From NCBI GenBank assembly GCA_964450435.1, contig CAYVCX010000018.1, positions 1-42,927 on the forward strand: DNA of 42,927 bases, in the 5' to 3' direction. The translations under genes were made by a program, and so were the position numbers. The stretch is from SKLM01 sp964450435 (GTDB taxonomy: Bacteria > Chloroflexota > Anaerolineae > B4-G1). Below, piece after piece: positions 39,374-42,927 of this stretch. The notes beneath the pieces are model-generated. The model did no database searches, was not told the origin of the DNA, and saw nothing but the letters and a program-made list of their open reading frames with translations. Positions within the stretch are counted from its first letter, which is position 1. Each line of letters opens with the position of its first letter.

Positions 39374-40753
39374 ATGAGTCATTGCCTCAGTTGTGGTCGC
39401 TACGTCGGCCCGTATGAGGCCTGCCCGTACTGCGGGGCTCGCGTGACTGGGCGCATCTCGCTCCGTCTGATCAAGCTCGCCGCCGTCTTCCTTGCCACCG
39501 TCGGCTTGATCATGCTCTGGTACGTCGCCACCTGCGTCGAAGTGCCTCTCGTCTCCGTCCGAGAGGTGGATGCCGGGATGAACCTCGCCTACGTACGTCT
39601 CGCTGGACGCTGCACCCGGTCCCCGTCGTACGATCCCCGGACAGGCTACCTCAGCTTCTGGATCGCCGATGAGACTGGTGAGCTCCACGTCGCCGCTTAC
39701 CGCGCCGAGAGTCGCACGCTGATCGAGCAGCAGCGCTTCCCCGCCCTGGGTGACGACATCGTCGTCGCCGGTACGCTTCGCCTGGAGGGCGAATCCCGTA
39801 CTCTTATCATCAATGTCCCGGACCAGCTCGCTATCTCCCGTGCCGAGCCTCTGGAGCGCGCCATTGGTGCCATTCAGCCCCAAGATCAATACCAGCTCGT
39901 GCGCGGCCGCGGTCAGGTTCGCACCGTGCGGAAACCCCATCCCGGGCTCACACTCATCACCGTGCGCGATCCGACCGGGGCCACGGACCTCGCTGTGAGC
40001 CACGATCTGATTGCCCTGAGCGGCGTGACGCCCACCGTCCGTGTGGGGCAGGCCGTCGAGGTTGTAGCGAGCGTCCCCCGCTACGGCGACGCCGTCCAAC
40101 TCGTCCCCGCTTCGGTGGCTGATATAGCCACCATTGATTCCGACGTACCGATCGCCCTGGAACGATCCATCGCGGACATCTCCCCGGAGGAAGTAGGGAG
40201 TTGGTTCGCCATCAGCGGAACCGTTACCAGGGTCGATCCCTTCGCGAGCGGCGTGAAGCTCAAACTGGACGACGGAAGCGGCGCAATGACCGTGGTTGTC
40301 TGGGACGACATCTACGTGGCGCTGCTCGAAGATCTTGGCGGTGGCCCGCGGCCCGCCCCCGGTGCGGAGGTTCGGGTTCTTGGCAGTCTGTCTGAGTACC
40401 GGGGCGAGCTCGAGCTAATGCCTGCCCTGGCGACCACCCGAAGGTCGGTCGACAGGGCAGGGATGTCCCAGTCGACGCCTATTGGCTCCTTGACGGCCGA
40501 CGACGTCGGTCGCTGGGTCACACTGCGGGGGACTCTGGGGACGCCAGAACGCTTCTCCGCTGGTGTGAAGATCTCTCTCACCGACAACTCCGGCACCATC
40601 GTCCTGTTGCTGTGGGAGGAGGTCTACAATGCGCTTTCCGCCGCCGACAGGCTGGTCCCCGGCGTCCAGGCTGAGGTCATCGGCGAGGTTGGTCAATATC
40701 GGGGAGATCTTCAGATCGTGCCCGAAGCTGATGGAGTCCATGTGGTGGAGTAA
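39374..40753 (+). CDS. Zinc-ribbon membrane protein with four tandem OB-folds
   Basis: A 459-residue protein. A cytoplasmic N-terminal zinc ribbon (C4-x2-C7, C17-x2-C20) is followed by one membrane helix (about 28-50), then four consecutive OB-fold-like domains at about 55-150, 158-255, 258-358 and 370-459. The last two are the clearest and most alike (V-G-S-W-F-A-I-S-G-T-V-T and V-G-R-W-V-T-L-R-G-T-L-G, each followed by S-G-V-K then L-x-D-x-S-G and later E-Y/Q-Y-R-G-x-L). With this topology the OB-folds would lie outside the cell. Such OB-folds can bind nucleic acid, sugar or protein. The ligand is unknown. An ATG at 39365 is an alternative start. Confidence 0.75.
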   Translation: MSHCLSCGRYVGPYEACPYCGARVTGRISLRLIKLAAVFLATVGLIMLWYVATCVEVPLVSVREVDAGMNLAYVRLAGRCTRSPSYDPRTGYLSFWIADETGELHVAAYRAESRTLIEQQRFPALGDDIVVAGTLRLEGESRTLIINVPDQLAISRAEPLERAIGAIQPQDQYQLVRGRGQVRTVRKPHPGLTLITVRDPTGATDLAVSHDLIALSGVTPTVRVGQAVEVVASVPRYGDAVQLVPASVADIATIDSDVPIALERSIADISPEEVGSWFAISGTVTRVDPFASGVKLKLDDGSGAMTVVVWDDIYVALLEDLGGGPRPAPGAEVRVLGSLSEYRGELELMPALATTRRSVDRAGMSQSTPIGSLTADDVGRWVTLRGTLGTPERFSAGVKISLTDNSGTIVLLLWEEVYNALSAADRLVPGVQAEVIGEVGQYRGDLQIVPEADGVHVVE

Positions 40754-40784
40754 CCGGCGCCCGACCTATGATGGCGTGCGCCGG
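40754..40784. terminator. Hairpin after the OB-fold membrane gene
   Basis: CCGGCGC (40754-40760), starting right after the TAA, pairs with GCGCCGG (40778-40784) around a 17-base loop. No T-run. The following bases to 41074 hold no recognisable gene. Confidence 0.4.
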
Positions 40785-41074
40785 GCCCTGCCTCCGAGGG
40801 ACGCCCTCTTGCAGGCTCACGCCCCTGGCCCGTTGATGATCGAGCGCCTCTCTTCGGATCGTCAGCGTGCCAGGACGTTCGCGCGCTCCACGGGCGAGCA
40901 GCACTACCATCCTGCTGTGCTGTTCCGCTACCGGCTTGCCCGAAGATGGTTATCGGGCTGTCTGTGCATCGAGGGCGCGGCTTGGACGTCCACCGCCACA
41001 GCAGTGCTCCTGTTGTTCACGCCATCCAGAGTCGTCAACCCGCTTGGAGGGGCAGGCTGCTGATGAGTTTCATC
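40785..41074. other. Intergenic interval, no gene recognised
   Basis: Short frames on both strands are not supported by ribosome sites or family resemblance. Nothing further is seen apart from the flanking hairpin and promoter-like sequence. Confidence 0.4.
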
Positions 41075-41083
41075 TGATATGAT
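41075..41083 (+). promoter_or_regulatory. Extended -10 promoter for the OB-fold lipoprotein
   Basis: TGA precedes TATGAT (41078-41083), an extended -10 element with no clear -35, 52 bases ahead of the lipoprotein ATG. Confidence 0.45.
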
Positions 41084-41134
41084 GTCGCGATGATGGTGGC
41101 GACCCTGTCGCGTCATGGACGCACAGGAGGCACG

Positions 41135-42028
41135 ATGCGGAGAGTCCTGCGGGGCGTGATGCTGCTTGCGTTCACCTGGTTTCTGGCTGGGTGTGAGGCA
41201 TCGCCGCAGACATCCCCATGGCAGCCGGTGCTTGAATCCCCGACGGCTTCAGTTGTCCGCACTCTTGCTCCTTCCACCGTGAAAGCGCCGCAGGCGACTG
41301 AGACACCCGAGCCGACGGTGACGGCGCCACCGACAGGCACCTCGCGTCCGACAGCCGCCCCGACCGCCACACCGATGACCGCTCCGTCGCCCAGTTCCAC
41401 GCCAGCAGATACCCCAACGCCGACGATCTTCGTGACCTCGATTGGTGCCATCACCGTTGACCGGGTCGGCGATGAGCTTACCCTCGAGGCGGAGGTTGTG
41501 GATACTGCCAGCTTCTCCAAGGGCTTTCAGTTTACCCTGGACGGCGGCAGCGGGCAGATTGTGCTGTTGATGTGGCACAGCATCTTCGACGACTGCTGGG
41601 ACGCCTCGAAGATCAATCTTGGTCCGGCGGTGCGGGTCACTGGCGAAGTCAGCGAGTACGAGGGCCGGCTGGAAGTCCATCCGCGCTTTGGGGGAGACGT
41701 GAAGGCTATCCATTCGGCGCCCCGGCCGGTTGCGCCCCGTGAGATACACTCAATCACCAGCGCGGACGAGGGAGAGGATGTGGTCATCGAGGGGAGAGTG
41801 GTTCGTACAGAGGGCCTGCCCAGCGCAGTCAAAGTGTTTGCCGCCGACGATTCCGGCGAGATTCTGGTTTTCATCTGGCGCAGCGTGCTCGATCGCGTCG
41901 TCGACAACGCCGGATTGGGGACCCCGGGCAGCCGGGTCCGCGTCAGCGGCAGAGTGCAGGTGTATCGGAGCAACCTCGAGGTCGTGCCGACGTTGCCCAA
42001 TGACGTCACGGTGCTGGAGATCCCCTGA
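41135..42028 (+). CDS. Lipoprotein with Thr/Pro linker and two OB-folds
   Basis: A 297-residue surface lipoprotein. The signal peptide ends F-L-A-G-C20. Residues 21-98 are a Thr/Pro/Ala-rich flexible linker. Two OB-fold-like domains follow (about 100-190 and 200-297). They share the pattern of the preceding protein: G-x-F/V then D-G/D-S-G-x-I-x-x-L-M/F-W, and later V-S-E-Y-E-G-R-L-E-V or V-Q-V-Y-R-S-N-L-E-V-V-P. ATG follows CAGGAGG. A longer frame from 41090 is unlikely because it would bury the signal peptide. Its domains are probably paralogous to those of the 39374-40753 protein. Confidence 0.8.
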   Translation: MRRVLRGVMLLAFTWFLAGCEASPQTSPWQPVLESPTASVVRTLAPSTVKAPQATETPEPTVTAPPTGTSRPTAAPTATPMTAPSPSSTPADTPTPTIFVTSIGAITVDRVGDELTLEAEVVDTASFSKGFQFTLDGGSGQIVLLMWHSIFDDCWDASKINLGPAVRVTGEVSEYEGRLEVHPRFGGDVKAIHSAPRPVAPREIHSITSADEGEDVVIEGRVVRTEGLPSAVKVFAADDSGEILVFIWRSVLDRVVDNAGLGTPGSRVRVSGRVQVYRSNLEVVPTLPNDVTVLEIP

Positions 42029-42040
42029 CTCAGAGGACAG

Positions 42041-42927
42041 ATGGAGATGTTAGCGTCGCTGCTGGCCGCCCTGGTGGGTGTGCTGATCGCCTCTCTTCTT
42101 GCGCTGGTGCCGGCTCTCCATATTTACAATGTCGCCGGGCTTGTCCTGGTCCTCGCTGCCGCCTCCGGGGATACCCTGCCGCCGGACCGTCTGGGGATGC
42201 TGTTCCTGGGCATGATCACCGGCTATGCTATGCTCAACACCATCCCGAGTATCTTTCTGGCAGCCCCAGATGATTCCGCCGTCTTCATCGTCCTTCCTGC
42301 CCAGACCTACCTTCTCCAGAGACGCGGATACGAGGCGGCTGTGCTCACCGGGATCGGCAGGCTGAGCGGCGTTGCAGTCCTGGCTCTGCTGACCCCGCTG
42401 GCTCCCTCCATTTTCCCGGCGCTGCACGCCATCCTCCGCCCCCACTTCCCCTGGATCTTATGGACCGTTATCGCTTACGTGCTTCTCTCCGAGTGGCCGA
42501 AGGGGGCGGACCGGGCCCCAGCGGGATGGCGTCGCTGGTGGGAGGGTTGGAGGAGCCTCGCGGCGGGCCTGGCGACGTTCTTGCTCTCAGGATTGCTGGG
42601 CTTCATCCTGCTCTACCGCAGTCTGGTGCCGGTCGACGTCGCCTACCACAACTTGCTTCCAGCTTTCGTCGGCCTCTTCGCCACGCCGTGGGTGCTGCAG
42701 AACCTGCTCGCGCGTGTTGAGCTGCCGGACCAGCACGTCGGACGGACGCTGGACGCCACGCCCGGGGTGATCGTCAAAGGGGTGTTCGCCGGTGCATTGG
42801 GCGGGCTGTTTGCCGCCTTTCTGCCCCTCGTGACGGGCGGCGTCGGTGGCCTCCTCGCTGGACAGGCCACAGCGCAGCGCGACGATCGGGTCTTCATAGT
42901 CTCCCAGGGCGCTTCCAAGGTCGTCTA
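42041..42927 (+). CDS. TctA-like membrane permease (partial, runs off the window)
   Basis: The frame is open from ATG 42041 to the window end (295 codons seen). It encodes a very hydrophobic protein: L-L-A-L-V-P-A-L-H-I-Y-N-V-A-G-L near the start, a T-G-Y-A-M-L-N-T-I-P-S segment, and at the end G-V-F-A-G-A-L-G-G-L-F-A-A-F-L-P then A-Q-R-D-D-R-V-F-I-V-S-Q-G-A-S-K. This pattern resembles the DUF112/TctA permease superfamily, best known as the large subunit of tricarboxylate transporters and common in archaea as a lone protein. The short gap (12 bases) to the lipoprotein and AGAGGA site suggest one operon. No TctB or TctC partner is seen. Confidence 0.65.
   Translation, partial: MEMLASLLAALVGVLIASLLALVPALHIYNVAGLVLVLAAASGDTLPPDRLGMLFLGMITGYAMLNTIPSIFLAAPDDSAVFIVLPAQTYLLQRRGYEAAVLTGIGRLSGVAVLALLTPLAPSIFPALHAILRPHFPWILWTVIAYVLLSEWPKGADRAPAGWRRWWEGWRSLAAGLATFLLSGLLGFILLYRSLVPVDVAYHNLLPAFVGLFATPWVLQNLLARVELPDQHVGRTLDATPGVIVKGVFAGALGGLFAAFLPLVTGGVGGLLAGQATAQRDDRVFIVSQGASKVV

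Noticed and set aside
41290..41420. Thr/Pro-rich tract as a DNA repeat or CRISPR-like array
   Set aside because: It is in frame in the lipoprotein and encodes a flexible linker; there are no regular repeats with spacers.

Overview
The window reads as a piece of a bacterial chromosome of moderately high GC content, most likely from the phylum Chloroflexota (for example an Anaerolineae-like lineage). This is inferred from the mix of families: an ADP-forming acetate-CoA ligase, an endonuclease-type MutL, a membrane spermidine-synthase-like protein, a membrane-anchored FecR-like protein, a YfhO protein, an Amj family protein and Thr/Pro-linker lipoproteins. No marker gene fixes the taxonomy. I found no rRNA, tRNA, CRISPR array, plasmid or phage module. 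Start codons are often GTG or TTG behind strong AGGAGG-type sites, and one gene probably starts at CTG.

Layout. 0-3.4 kb: a polytopic spermidine-synthase-like protein whose 3' end overlaps an oppositely oriented isoaspartyl methyltransferase with a signal-like N-terminus. 3.4-4.35 kb: a gene-poor stretch with two diverged copies of a small inverted-repeat element and a strong promoter with no visible gene. 4.4-9.3 kb (+): a DsbA-cyclophilin fusion lipoprotein, RadC, and a large protein with a duplicated C39-like peptidase module (first copy inactivated) plus a TIM-barrel glycosidase-like end. 9.6-17.8 kb (-): a long run with a SpoIIE-type phosphatase, a small P-loop protein, the site-2 protease RseP, a HEAT-repeat protein, a peptidase-MA metalloprotease, a small DEDD exonuclease, a PflX-type radical SAM enzyme, acylphosphatase and a FecR-like protein.

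18.0-22.5 kb (+): a 1116-residue hybrid sensor kinase, divergent from the phosphatase through back-to-back promoters, followed by ychF. 22.5-28.6 kb (-): a dual-specificity phosphatase, then a giant YfhO-flippase fusion coupled to a polyprenyl-phosphate glycosyltransferase. Together the last two look like a full lipid-carrier glycosylation pathway in two genes, preceded by a leader of about 540 nt. 28.9 kb (+): a small zinc-ribbon membrane protein. 29.6-35.7 kb (-): an energy operon of ADP-forming acetate-CoA ligase, a DRTGG/P-loop protein, enolase and pyruvate kinase. It covers the final ATP-yielding steps of glycolysis and acetate formation.

35.9-42.9 kb (+): mutL, amj, a GYD-domain protein, then a zinc-ribbon membrane protein with four tandem OB-folds, a lipoprotein with two OB-folds, and a TctA-like permease cut by the window edge. 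The last three look like a cell-envelope unit of unknown role. The best leads for something undescribed are the OB-fold/TctA unit, the duplicated peptidase-glycosidase protein, and the YfhO-flippase glycosylation pair.
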